DNA of 51,619 nucleotides, taken from positions 1 through 51,619 of the forward strand of contig CALDLA010000167.1 of assembly GCA_937898415.1 (NCBI GenBank), in the 5' to 3' direction. The notes below the pieces were generated by a model. That model worked only from the letters and a program-made list of their open reading frames with translations. It searched no databases and was not told the DNA's origin. Made by a program: the position numbers and the translations under genes. Within the stretch, counting starts at the first letter, position 1, and each line of letters begins with the position of its first letter. Below, piece by piece: positions 29,101 to 38,700 of the stretch. The stretch is from an uncultured Prevotellaceae bacterium (lineage in GTDB: Bacteria; Bacteroidota; Bacteroidia; Bacteroidales; Bacteroidaceae).

Positions 29101-31246
29101 CTTCCGTTACATCAGCCGTGATATGGCTGATGCGAGCGTCGGGCAATGTCTGGTCGGTCACCATTAGGTAGCAGGTACCGGTGGCATGGCCATCGGCTTG
29201 CACGGTGAAGATGACGGTGTGGCTGTCACCTTGTACATTGTTTCCTTCCGAGGTCACTTCTACCGTAGCCGACTGCTTGCCAGCAGGAATGGTGATGGTG
29301 TGGTCGTAGGTCAAGCCGCTTTCATAGTCGCTATTGATGGTGACATCGAGCGCCTCGGTAGTAGCTGTGTTACGACTGATGGTAAACGTCGTCTTACCGC
29401 CCTCTTTCATAGTACTGAGAGAAGAGGTGATGCCGAGGGCGGGACCGTCGTTGTCGAGTACCTGTAATTGGGCAGTGACATAACCTGCCGATTCGCCCGT
29501 CGCGCCGCAGCTGCACGATGACAGCCAAACGGCAGCGGTGATGGTATAAGTGCGGTCACCATCAGCCAAGGCATTGTCTATAGGGCCGAAATTGAAGTGA
29601 ACTTCCTCCACACCCTTGTCAAGTGTCAGTGTGCGATTGCCGAAGTAGAGATCTCCATTGGCATCATCGGTCAGCTTCACGGTTATCTTGCTGCCTGTGT
29701 TGGTGGTGCGACGAAGCACACCGGCTACGGCCACCACGCCAGCACTTTCCTGTACGGTCGTCGGTGTCAGCTGTAGCTCAAGCACGGGCAGGTCGTTGTC
29801 TTTCAGCAGGACGATAACTTCTGCCTTATTGTGACTTGGAGCCGATGCCGTAAAGGCATTCGAGAGGTCGAGGGAAGGTACTTCGTCATCAGTGGCGGTC
29901 ACGTCTATTGTTGTCGATGTATCGCCTGCTGGGATAGTCATTGTCTGCGGGAATGAGAATCGCTTGGCGTTTTCACTCGTCAGCGTCACGGTGATGGGCT
30001 CTGTTGAAGCGCGGCTCGTGGTGACGGTGAGTTGGAAGGTCTCACCCTCAGTGAGTACCGATTTAGAGGCAGTCAATGTGAGGTCTGGGTATTCGTTGTC
30101 CTCAATCTCCAATTGCTGCTCCACGGTTTCATACCCCTCGCCTGCAGCTGCGATAGTAATGATAGCATTATCATCAAGCGTTTGGTTATCCTTGACGGTT
30201 AGGTAAAACGCATATCCTGACTGTCCGGCAGGAATGGTCACCGTCTGTGGGACGATGATACGGTCATCTTCTGTCGCTGTAATGGTGAATGTCTCCGCCT
30301 CATCCCATCGTCCGCTGCGGTTGAGCTTGGCTGTTATTCGTGTTTTACTGTTTTCGGCAACCTTGATGGGCGAGAGCGTCAACGTTAATACCTTATTTAT
30401 AAAATATAAGGGTTCCGTTGTAATGGTGTTATTGCCTTGTGCGGAGGTAGACTCACCTGTTTCTTTGGTTGGAACGACCTTTATTTGCAGGCTGGTATTC
30501 CCTTCAATACCTAACAAGGTTGGGATCGTTATTTCCACTTGTCGGCTGACAATGCCACTTGATTCCAATGCTTCATCGTAGTAGGTTGTTGCAATGAGCT
30601 TATTCGTACTGCCATCCTCACTGACCAACGATACCTGTTCGCTCCATCCGCCAGTGGTAGCTTGTCCACCCACGTTCTCCACCTGCCATGAGACCACGAT
30701 GTTCTCGCCAGGAGTCATTGTTGTCTTATCGGCAGAGATGTTTTTTACCGTTAGGTCAGGCAGTTTCGCTATTTTAAGCTTACCCACCGTCGTTTCGGTC
30801 ACGACGTTCTCACCGGAGAGTTTGCTCAAAACCACATTGTTGATCTGTGGCTGGTATTCCTCGTCCTCGCTTACGTTGTCGGGAATGGTAATCGGCAGGT
30901 AGAGTAGGGGACCCGACTGGCCAAGAAATGCTTTGTTGGCCGGGGAATAAACCAGAACTCGATAGAAGACGCCGTTAGGTCCCTCCATATAACGGACTGT
31001 TACCTCATGACCGTCTGAGCGGTTGCTCAACCGGCCTTCTTCTTGGGCTTCAAACCCACTGGGCAACACAATGTCAAACTGTACTGCGACCAGTTCGTCA
31101 GTGTTCTCAATGGAGATGGGCAACTCAGCCTTGCCAATCTGCACCGTCACGTCAGGCACATTCAGCTTATTCGCCGTCTGTGCCTTTGTACCCACGGCTA
31201 ACATCGCCATGAGCATGGTTAGTAATAAATACCTTGTCTTTTTCAT
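23138..31246 (-). CDS. Giant secreted multidomain protein with cohesin-like, CARDB and Calx-beta-like modules
   Basis: The protein has 2702 aa with a signal peptide (residues 1-22). In order: a cohesin-like domain (about 25-165: LPISIENTDELVAVQFDIVL, GPLLYLPITIPD); a CARDB domain (about 166-290); about four Calx-beta-like domains (about 292-700); another CARDB-like domain (about 705-800); several Ig-like and carboxypeptidase-regulatory-like domains; a cysteine-rich mostly helical segment (about 1330-1500) preceded by a glycine-rich linker; further beta domains; an SbsA-type Ig domain (about 2095-2200); two bacterial repeats (about 2242-2370); and a sorting-like tail (GIYIVNGQKC). No enzyme motif was recognised. 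It is probably a long surface adhesin or scaffold. Its start is one base after the stop of the upstream gene. The part around 26150-27300 is richer in A/T than its surroundings. Confidence 0.82.
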   Translation of the reverse strand: MKKTRYLLLTMLMAMLAVGTKAQTANKLNVPDVTVQIGKAELPISIENTDELVAVQFDIVLPSGFEAQEEGRLSNRSDGHEVTVRYMEGPNGVFYRVLVYSPANKAFLGQSGPLLYLPITIPDNVSEDEEYQPQINNVVLSKLSGENVVTETTVGKLKIAKLPDLTVKNISADKTTMTPGENIVVSWQVENVGGQATTGGWSEQVSLVSEDGSTNKLIATTYYDEALESSGIVSRQVEITIPTLLGIEGNTSLQIKVVPTKETGESTSAQGNNTITTEPLYFINKVLTLTLSPIKVAENSKTRITAKLNRSGRWDEAETFTITATEDDRIIVPQTVTIPAGQSGYAFYLTVKDNQTLDDNAIITIAAAGEGYETVEQQLEIEDNEYPDLTLTASKSVLTEGETFQLTVTTSRASTEPITVTLTSENAKRFSFPQTMTIPAGDTSTTIDVTATDDEVPSLDLSNAFTASAPSHNKAEVIVLLKDNDLPVLELQLTPTTVQESAGVVAVAGVLRRTTNTGSKITVKLTDDANGDLYFGNRTLTLDKGVEEVHFNFGPIDNALADGDRTYTITAAVWLSSCSCGATGESAGYVTAQLQVLDNDGPALGITSSLSTMKEGGKTTFTISRNTATTEALDVTINSDYESGLTYDHTITIPAGKQSATVEVTSEGNNVQGDSHTVIFTVQADGHATGTCYLMVTDQTLPDARISHITADVTEAEVSTKAKLTIEVTNDGAAELPAEVAVKVYRRGESNAIGTVYTTEPIAIGGSLTLTKAITLPNTVGNYSYYAIVNQENKVQELSFTNNTSRDVTISTTAPFSVTVSTDKALYNQGEKILITGQLTGNGTANTEVDLYLINEGARQVQKVTTDAEGAFTYEWELYALQSGHFVVGACYPDEGLKTEMATFDVYGLRRTNNDFITCETKLGEAYEGTIVIENPGGLPQTIKSFDVVSKPDACEVVLEAPPSISANGTATLKYKLTGSAITKKKDWEIINVKLTTQEGASLTISLYYYCAAQHAVLTTNTNSIKTTMTKGATREYLLNVMNTGKASTGKIKVQIPDVAWMTLATPSEMPALEYGETSTICLQLTPTDDMQLNVPCTGNLAINCENGNGVSVNYSIEPVSEATGILKIDVVDEYTYFTDEKPHVNKACVVVKHPVTGAIVAQGETGIDGTFTVELPEGYYSITVTEGHHSSKTGNILVDPGTTNYQEIFLSYSAVTYSWDVVETEVEDEYKIETVVKYETNVPKPIVVVNLPTERPADGSIISILVTNKGLINAQHVDMNLDCSDGYELELLNPEQVEVLAPQQTYVFYAKFKKKESAQSRRKIWGNPSVDCVSIFAGALYDYMCGNAKNFEEALAQNGWGDCVGDGDGGTPTNWKIAPVPHTGPSWPGGPGGGGDGWTVGPYGDNGPGVLESLRQWYCSLPCGKELTQALACEAANRIKDAIIPDWLDCAYNLANEGLYGDWEGRIGAMLDCAGLPNPFDDGCWGPYIRCMLDHYNIHFSRSIERRSSSYDRKYETAINFNESEELLNKEGLAYRNIVKELFGNEAWLECESSELAAILRYIDMKGSSYSFTIDDLMTLKPQTITDEQLESFVERINNTYQHKDTGYEGIVNYINPDTIALQSSIIDQCEETAKSGGWENVGKKYESAYNELKEYISEGENSVCASVSIKLSQTMVMTRQAFRGTLTVFNGNEDNSMTDVKLSLLVNDLYGNQATSHEFQINAESLDGFAGELNLGSGWTLEANSTGTATVLFIPTKYAAPTEPVEWSFGGTLSYIDPFTGLEVTRELSPVTLTVKPSPELDLTYFMQRDVYGDDALTLDVVEPMKPAEFALLINNKGNGDATNVRMVTQQPEIIDNEKGLYIDFELISSQVNGGEAALSFGKNIANDFGNIPAHSQMYAQWWLTSTLLGHFTDYKVEASHVTSYGNEDLSLLDQVTIHELIHGFDMPAGSLTGGPEIGRAFLVNDIADAEDMPDKLYFSNGETADVTMATTATIQRTSLTTCLLTITPSSTGWNYGSLIDPTHGYAELKSIVRQSDNQELGNTRFWQTDRTLRDGKDWLYENRLHFVDYFAEASPVTYVLTFDPVPETVLAVNSIGELPAEGQIAEEPVNSLTVAFNKEIDASTFTGDDITFAVQGVKQDASQIGISSEDNKSFTLDMATLTEQCPNGYYTLTVQTSDITDAEGFQGKTGKQVGWILFRGGLVQLQTSTFPENSGSIMRKPNEEAGARRHAPANEEDENSAKYGSTVTLVAEPATGYEFANWTLNGEVVSTDAEFTTTALSDMDVVANFTKKKYMVNVNVEGTGGTTEGTATGIYEYGTDVNVTAVPDEDYALKGWTVNGKAAEGSGNNLTVTVDDVLDIEASFLQEYFRQSMTLARGWNWISAYLSEPLTISSLSSYVNRIVSQEEELINDPEYGLVGNLTELQAGKAYKIQANGRFTNSFRGHLYNVETAPISLHKGWNWVAYPHQELAALSTAITNAEEGDYIASQTGFSEYAEGSWGGTLDMLTPGTGYLYKSATNKTLAFDFTATVSGSRAWKERTATVTELDIDIHRYPNTMNVTARIYRNGVELAADDYIIYAMAGDEIRGISQCVSGNHYLTVYGDGATKVSFVIENVKTGDSYVADEILMFRSDVVGSRKAPYGFNISDATGIEQLADSSRPMTVYTVEGILVSRDATLKTLRRLPKGIYIVNGQKCYVK

Positions 31247-31247
31247 A

Positions 31248-34200
31248 TTATTGAGTTTTTTTATTTACATGATTTTCTTTGCTTAACCTCTTATTTCCAT
31301 TGCTGTCGATGATAATGGCTCTGTCTGCACCGATTATTAGGCGATAGACTTGTTTGGCTTTCTGTTTAGGCTTGTCAGCAGTCCACATACCGGTTGGTTG
31401 TTCGCCTATGGTGGCATTTATGCGCTCGGCCTGTTTGTCGGCTAACATTGCATGGCAGATTTTTCCATAACCCTTTACCGAGCCTATAATGTTTTCGCCT
31501 ATAGGCAAGACTCCACCTGATAGCGAGTAGCCTATCAAGTGAATAGTGGTGCCTGTTCTTTCTATTGAATTGACAAAGCCCTGCTTTTGAAGTAGCTTAG
31601 ATATCTCAAATGAAGTAACTCCTGACAACATCAGATCGAAGGCTGCCACAGGCTTGTTTGATTGAAGGATGAGGTTGCCATCACGAATGAACAAGACTGC
31701 CTCATGAGAACCAGTTGCGTTGATTGTACTGCGTGCTTCTGCAAGTTCGTTTTCTTTTGGAGCGTTTTGCATCAACAAGGTCACTAACTTCACTATGTCC
31801 TGTACATTTATTTGAGTGTCCTGCCACAGATTGGCAGCAGTATAATTAAATGGACGCGTCATGTAGTCGTCAAAGATGTAATTGATGACGGTCTGAAGGT
31901 CAAGTATGTCAACGCTTCCGTCGAAGTTGCCATCACCTTCGTCAAATTCCAGTTTTATTTCAAAACTGCTGCCTATTGGCTGGTGCATCTTGTTAATGAC
32001 TTCTACACTGAGCGTATCTCCGCTTTGGCCATAATATACGTTTGATGGCGTCACGTAGGGCATTGTTAATGTGCCGTTTTCACAAGACATCTGAATTCCC
32101 CATGACTGGTTCTTTGTTGTACAGAGAAGATGGATATTTGTTCCGTAAATCTGGTCTGTATGATTGTATAGTAGAATTGTTGGAAGTTTCTCCAACAGTG
32201 CATCAGCTGTCAGGTTCCCAAGTTGGATATCCACGGTTTTCTCCATGTCTTGTTTGCTCAGATTGAGATCTGTCACATTTGACGATATCATTGGGACGAC
32301 TTCCTCAAGTTTGTTGTCGGAAGCATCCAGTGATTCAAGTAGTGGGTAATACTGAGCAAACAATCCAATGTTGCCTGAGAGCATGTTACCAGAAACGTTA
32401 AGATTCTTGACGGTCACTTCTTGTGCAGGATTCTGTTCCATGAAATCTCTCATCGTCAGACCAATATCCCCCGTTAGGTTGTTGTCATGCAGATCCAGCA
32501 TTTCCAAGTGTGAGAGCTTTAGCAGTGATGTGGGGAAAGTTCCTGATAGGCTATTTCCTGACAAATCAACACCCACAACACGTCCTTCTCTCAGCTGCAC
32601 GCCAGGCAGACCGATGATTGAGTTTGTCTCGGATTCAAAGTTCCAAGGCTGACTCCAACCTTCGCCATTTCCCATCTGTGTGTATGCTTCCTTTAAAGTC
32701 TGCCAGTCAGTCTCTTCCAGGCTTGGGGCGGCTATTTCAATCTTTTTGTAGAAAAAGTTGTCGCTATGAATGGAGGTCTCATCCTCTTCTGCAACCTTAT
32801 TGCCGTCAGCATAGGTCAGGGCGTATAGATGTCTGTATCCGTCACCTTCTAAAGTCGGCGTGTATGGATTGACGATTGTACCTCCAACAGAAGTCCACTC
32901 AATATTGGTTACACTGCTCATATCACTTGCCACAATCAAATAATAGCTGCCATATTGGTTGTAGTCCAGGTTGAGCTTTATACTGGCAGTATATTGTCCG
33001 CCGACTTCTAACTGCCTGACATTCGAAGTCATGGCCATCAGCTTGCAATTCTTCTGTTCTGTACCTGCATAGACGTCAGGGACTAACCATACATAGTCAT
33101 TCCATGATTCCGATGTTGTCGTAGCTCGACGACCGTCGTTCCCCACCGTCCAAGTAACGGTGAATTTCTTTCCTGCGACAGCCTCGGTACAGTCTAGCGA
33201 ATAAATATGCAGGTTGGGCAGACTCCGGATGGTGAACTCGTAAATATCACTTTGGAGTTGCTCTGCTGAATTACGGGCTATTACTTGCCATTTATAAGTT
33301 TTCCCATCTTGGCAGAAGTTTTCCGTCGTGTAACTGAGTTCGTTGGTGCCTGAAACAGTTGGCGTTGTTGGCCTCTGATTGGCAGCATTCCAAAGATAGA
33401 CGTCGTAAACTGCATTTTTGATGCTGTTCCATGTCAGTGTCACGGTAGTCGATCCCAAGTCAATCTTGTCATCAGGTGAAAGATGACTAAAACTACCAAT
33501 CATTGTCGGTTGGATGGTAATCGTGTGATTGAATTCACAGAGTGTTGTACCTTCATGGGCACCAATCACATGATATATAAGTTCGCTGTTATCCACCCCT
33601 TCACTAACAAGCGTCATTGCGGGGATGTTTCCATTGCCGGAAACGATAGCACCTTGGACATTGTCTGACGAAGAAGCCAATTGCCAAGAGAAATCCAGAT
33701 TCTTGCTGATGAGTGACAAGTCAACCTCACTGGTGGCTTTTCCTGAAGAAACCGTCTGGTTCTTCAATGGTTCTATTTGCGAGGGGTTAAACGATATGCC
33801 ACACAGCCTGACATCTACACCTTCAACTGCCAAACTCCTGCCAAATTCTGCAAAAAGTGTCACTATGTCATCTGTAACTTCGTCGTCTTCCGTTCCTATT
33901 AGTAGTATGGGCGTTCCGCCTTCTCCTTCTTTTTCGATAGTGAGGCGGTGTGAACTCTCACTCAGTGATGCAATCAGTTGTTGTAAAGCTGCAAGATTGT
34001 CGCTTGTCAGCGGATAATGGAATGATAATCCGGCTTTTATCAAAATTTTTACATCATCATCTACTGGCGAACCGCCTAACAGGTGCATCAGTGTCTGTGC
34101 TGAACTGAAGTGACGGACGCCAATCTCTTGGTCTGTCAGATAGAACACTCCGTTTACGCGCCATGAGCTCTCATCATTGATAAGAATGGTCGCGGAAGCA

Positions 34201-35753
34201 ATGTCCGTACCAGTCTGCCCCATGACTGTCAACTTGACATCATAATAGCCTGACGTGGCATATACATGCAATGGCTCACGCTCGTCGCTGGTAGTCCCGT
34301 CGCCAAAGTCCCACGACCAATGCAAGGCTTTTTCAGAAGAAAGATTAGTGAACTTCATCCGGTTTTGCAGCTTTTCGTAGCTGAAGGCGGCATACAGTCC
34401 GTCCTCCCTTACTTCCTTTACATAAATATACCCACTACGGGTTGAAATGACATCCTTGGATCCGTCTGCATTGATGCGCGCACCGTTGCTTACCGTCACT
34501 TGGTAGCTGCGGTTGGTAGTGGCAGTGTCGCTCACAGTAACAGGAATTTCAAAGATCTTTCCGTTCCTACCAGTGAAGGGACCGTCGCTTGTCAAATCAA
34601 AGCGGTATGCGTTGTCATCCAGAGCAGTAACCACTAAGGAGTGACCTATAGCCCGTTCGCCCAACACCACATTGTTACAGTCGGCAGCAAAACCCTTTGG
34701 GAAATGCAGGACAACTGTCGCTCCCAACATCTCTTCCGTGTTTTCAAGATAAACAGGATAGATGATGGTCTGTCCTCGGAGGCTGTTCTCAGTCATGCCA
34801 TACAGGCTTAGCTTTTTATCAGTAGGCTCAGCTGGCTCTATTGGATTTGAAGGGTTGTAATTGTAAATGTAGTTGGCGGTCAGTGTCACGTCATTTGTTG
34901 GGATAGTGAATTTCAAGGAACTACTTGTGGATATGACTTCACCATCCTGTGTCCAATTTGTGAAGGTGTACCATTCATTATTATATGCGTATAGTGACAC
35001 GGTGGAACCTTCTTCATAACTGTTACTGCTGCCTACATTAAAATAACCTCCCGCTGAAGGGTTACACTGCAAAAACAACGTGTGGTAGACCTTTGGAACT
35101 GGTGCTTCCGACGGCTCGTTGGGGCTTGCAGGGGTATATCGATAGTTTGCAGTCAAAGTGTTGCCGTTGGCCAGCATCGTATAGGTGTATGATTTAGAAG
35201 TACTCACCACCTCGCCGTTACATGTCCAATTGACGAAAGTGAAATTAGTGTTGTTGCTTGCCTGCACGCTGACGCTGCTGCCAACTTCGTAACTGTTGCC
35301 ACTGCTGATATTAAAACTGCCACCACTCGCCGGCGAAGCATCAAGATAGAGGTTGGAGTAGACGGGTTTTACGGGCATGACAGGCTCCACCGGTTCCGTC
35401 GGGCTTGTCGGTGTGTAGCGATAATGGGCAATTAGCTTTACGTTATGAGCTGGCATCGTATATTTCAATGATGCTGTTGTTGATACAATCTTGCCATCCA
35501 ACTCCCATGATACAAACGTGAAGTTCGTGCTTGTGTAAGCATTCAAATTCACTGTGGTACCTTCAGCATAGGATGTTGTTGCATTGACGTTAAAGCTTCC
35601 TCCCCCCGGCGGGTCTGCCTGCAAAGTCAGGGTATAGACCGGAGTCGGCACACCTGGCTCGGCAGGATTCGTCGGGTTGTATTGCCCTTGCATACTGGCA
35701 CTCCTTAGAAGTACCAGTATGAAGAGTATATATTTGTAACCTCGCATAGTCAT
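31248..35753 (-). CDS. Secreted protein with bacterial repeats, cohesin-like, PKD, LRR and dockerin modules
   Basis: I chose the ATG at 35753 (1501 aa) because the frame from 35777 puts extra residues before the hydrophobic signal; 35747 is also possible. Modules in order: three bacterial repeats joined by proline-rich linkers (about 20-300, each with an FVSW- or FTNW-like core); a cohesin-like domain (about 311-441); a PKD domain (about 453-524, WSWDFGDGTTS); an unassigned region; an FN3-like domain (about 750-845); a CARDB-like domain (about 845-950); a plant-type LRR (about 1013-1175, VDLSGNSLSGTFP); a dockerin (about 1271-1327, first loop DGNFDGSVDILD complete, second loop NLWQDTQINVQD with Trp at position 3); a beta domain; and a basic tail without the sorting signal. 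Its LRR-dockerin-tail half is a clear paralogue of the first gene of the operon. It carries both interaction partners and could act as an adaptor. Confidence 0.82.
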   Translation of the reverse strand: MTMRGYKYILFILVLLRSASMQGQYNPTNPAEPGVPTPVYTLTLQADPPGGGSFNVNATTSYAEGTTVNLNAYTSTNFTFVSWELDGKIVSTTASLKYTMPAHNVKLIAHYRYTPTSPTEPVEPVMPVKPVYSNLYLDASPASGGSFNISSGNSYEVGSSVSVQASNNTNFTFVNWTCNGEVVSTSKSYTYTMLANGNTLTANYRYTPASPNEPSEAPVPKVYHTLFLQCNPSAGGYFNVGSSNSYEEGSTVSLYAYNNEWYTFTNWTQDGEVISTSSSLKFTIPTNDVTLTANYIYNYNPSNPIEPAEPTDKKLSLYGMTENSLRGQTIIYPVYLENTEEMLGATVVLHFPKGFAADCNNVVLGERAIGHSLVVTALDDNAYRFDLTSDGPFTGRNGKIFEIPVTVSDTATTNRSYQVTVSNGARINADGSKDVISTRSGYIYVKEVREDGLYAAFSYEKLQNRMKFTNLSSEKALHWSWDFGDGTTSDEREPLHVYATSGYYDVKLTVMGQTGTDIASATILINDESSWRVNGVFYLTDQEIGVRHFSSAQTLMHLLGGSPVDDDVKILIKAGLSFHYPLTSDNLAALQQLIASLSESSHRLTIEKEGEGGTPILLIGTEDDEVTDDIVTLFAEFGRSLAVEGVDVRLCGISFNPSQIEPLKNQTVSSGKATSEVDLSLISKNLDFSWQLASSSDNVQGAIVSGNGNIPAMTLVSEGVDNSELIYHVIGAHEGTTLCEFNHTITIQPTMIGSFSHLSPDDKIDLGSTTVTLTWNSIKNAVYDVYLWNAANQRPTTPTVSGTNELSYTTENFCQDGKTYKWQVIARNSAEQLQSDIYEFTIRSLPNLHIYSLDCTEAVAGKKFTVTWTVGNDGRRATTTSESWNDYVWLVPDVYAGTEQKNCKLMAMTSNVRQLEVGGQYTASIKLNLDYNQYGSYYLIVASDMSSVTNIEWTSVGGTIVNPYTPTLEGDGYRHLYALTYADGNKVAEEDETSIHSDNFFYKKIEIAAPSLEETDWQTLKEAYTQMGNGEGWSQPWNFESETNSIIGLPGVQLREGRVVGVDLSGNSLSGTFPTSLLKLSHLEMLDLHDNNLTGDIGLTMRDFMEQNPAQEVTVKNLNVSGNMLSGNIGLFAQYYPLLESLDASDNKLEEVVPMISSNVTDLNLSKQDMEKTVDIQLGNLTADALLEKLPTILLYNHTDQIYGTNIHLLCTTKNQSWGIQMSCENGTLTMPYVTPSNVYYGQSGDTLSVEVINKMHQPIGSSFEIKLEFDEGDGNFDGSVDILDLQTVINYIFDDYMTRPFNYTAANLWQDTQINVQDIVKLVTLLMQNAPKENELAEARSTINATGSHEAVLFIRDGNLILQSNKPVAAFDLMLSGVTSFEISKLLQKQGFVNSIERTGTTIHLIGYSLSGGVLPIGENIIGSVKGYGKICHAMLADKQAERINATIGEQPTGMWTADKPKQKAKQVYRLIIGADRAIIIDSNGNKRLSKENHVNKKTQ

Positions 35754-35795
35754 TTGTTCTTTAAAGATTAACCACATGCTTGACTACAGAACTGA

Positions 35796-38700
35796 TCAAT
35801 TGACCACCTTGTGGCCATTCTTGATATATATACCTTTTCTTGGTGATACTACTTGGCGACCCTGAAGATCATAAACCGGTTTCTGACCAGACGTTTTTGT
35901 CTCGTCAACAACATTAATGCCGGTTGCCTCTCCGCCATTCACATTCAGATGCAGCGTGAAGCGGTTGGTGTTGGCCATACTTGTGGCGTCGGTATAGAAG
36001 GTATAGCTCTCTTTGGCCAGGTTTACAGTTTTGTTCTCCTGCTTGTCATACAACAGGATTTCACCATCGGCACGTTTTGCCTGTATGGTGTATAAACCTT
36101 CTTTTCCAACATAATAAGCTAACTTGATTTGTTCGTCCGACAATGGACGCTCATTGATGGCATAGCCATTACCCTCATTGTCAACCGTATAGATCTGGGG
36201 AACATCCGTATCGAAACTCATGAACTTTGCTGCATCACAGTTCAGTTCGTAGGCAGAGGAAGCTGCCTCGTTGACAACAATACGCGTCTCGTCGTCAAAG
36301 CCATTACCATCTATTTGTAGATTGAAGAGTTTACGCGAATGTTCCTTTGTAAAACTACGTGCCGTAGCACGTTCTACGGTTGACGTGAGCTGGCGTCCTT
36401 CCTTATGGAATACAATGACATCAACTGCATCAGGTTTTTGGACGAAGAACGACTGCATGGGACGTAACACATAGTTGTCATCAGCAATGGAATATGCTTT
36501 GTATGTGCTACCCGTCCATACGGTAATGGGAGCCGTAAAGTCCATATAATAGATATCGTAATAGGTAGGATAGGGATTACCTACGTAGTTCCAACTGCGA
36601 TTAGCAGAAGTAGTGGCCTCATAAACAGTCAGGCTGCGGGTGACGTCTCCTGTACGGAACAGCTGGGCCTGACCAGTTGCATCAGTCGGCATAGTGATGA
36701 CACAGGCTGTGTTGCAATGGAAGATATAGCCCTGACCGGCCATCAACTTTTCGGTATCTACATTTTTCCAGCTGGCACCTGTTCCGTTGGTGGCTCGATT
36801 CTGGCTATCATAGTAACGGAAGACATAACTGGCATTGTTACTCACCGTGATATCCGACAATACTACGTCGTGTAGTGGAGTAAAGAAATACCAAGTGTTG
36901 GCATTGACAGAGAAATTGGTGGTCACAGCATCAGCCGACATGGCTTCGCAGGTATTTAGCAACCTACCTGGATTCGACTCATTGATGAACATGTTAAACT
37001 GTCCCATTTCCATTGGGGCATTGCCGCCCACCGTTAGCTGACCGCCATAATACAGGTCTACATCGGGCGTACCCTGCATACGGCGGTTATTGGTCAACAT
37101 CAGAGGTGATGTGACTTTCCAGTAGTCCACGTCATCACCCTCAACAATGTTGCCAAATTGATACCAGTAAGTGTCAAGTTTGTAATTCACTACTGAGAAG
37201 GATGGAACAACCAGTGTAATATCGCTCTTACCACGAGCATCGTTAAATGGGTCACTGCTGATTGCAGGGGGAGTAGCTGAACGCATCACTACTTTTTCTA
37301 TAGCACTACAGTTCCTGAAATTATCATAGTAGCCATAAAAACGTCTATCACTATAATAACTTGAACGGATTGATGTCTCATCAGCATAATAATAATATGT
37401 GTAATAGTCCACTTCCCCAGTTTCCAGATAGGACGGCATTTCAATATATTTGAGATTCTTGCAATTATTGAATGCGTAACGATATAGATATTGCATTGAA
37501 ATGGGAAGTATTATCGAATCTAAAGCACAGTTGCCAAATGCGTAAGACTTAATCTCGTTGACAGTGGGGGGCAAATCTATTTTTCTAAGATTATCAGTCT
37601 GAAAGAAACTTCCTACATTAATCTTCTTCAGCCCCTGGGGAAGATGCAGTTGTTCCAATGAGGTGCAGTATTGGCAAACGTGATCATTGATGACTGTCAT
37701 TCCATCTGAGAAAACTATTGTTTTCATTGATTGGCAGTGATCGAATGCACTATATCCTACATCTGTAACGGAGTTGGGCATTACAAATTCCTTCAGAGAT
37801 GTACAATTGTAGAAAGCAGCATTGTTAATTGTCTTCAGTGTTGTGTTCCCGTTAAGAGTTACGTTTTGTAACGAGGAACAACCTGCAAAGGCGAATTGGG
37901 CAATTGTCTCAATTTGAGAGTTGTTAGCAAAGTTTACATATTGTATAGGTGTTCCGTTGAATGCGTACTGATTAATGGTTTTTACCGTTGAGGGAATAGT
38001 AATGCGACGAATTTTGGTGCCTCGGAAGGCATAATCACCTATGTGCGTAATACCTTCTGGTAAGATGACGCTGTTAAGTCTGCCTTTCCCGTCAAAGGCA
38101 TTATTAGGAATCTCGTTGATAACTGCTTCGCTCAAGTCAAGGGCCAGCAGATTTGTCATGTTCTTAATGTCTGTCCAGTCATTGCCGTTCAGCGGACCTA
38201 CGATCTTCAGCATTTCCACGTCGGTGAGCACATCAAAATCCGGCAGGGACAACGTCTCATAGCCTAACGTTCCTGCCGTGGCAAGCTCAACCGTTTTCCA
38301 ATTGTTACTCAATTCTATGTTTCGTAATCTGGCGACATACCCTGTGGATCTTTTCAACGTATCGACTATCTCTAATGTATAGGTGCCTGGTTCAAGCCCC
38401 CATACATCGTTAGTCCAGTCACGCTGTGCCTCCCAATAATCCATTTTAATGCCATTAAGATACAAATATAATTGATGACATGATTGAGAAGTACCATTAT
38501 TGTAGTATGTATTATAGGAAGGAATTGCTATCTCATAGCTAAACTTCGAGGTCTTGTCGACAGTAAATGTGGTCTGGAAATGAGATCCTGTTTGTTCCTT
38601 ACTCCAGTTACCACTTTCAATATATCCATCCTCAATAGTCCATGGCCAGTTAGCATCGTTCTCAAACGTCAATGGCTGTGAGTTCTCTGTCAAAACGGCA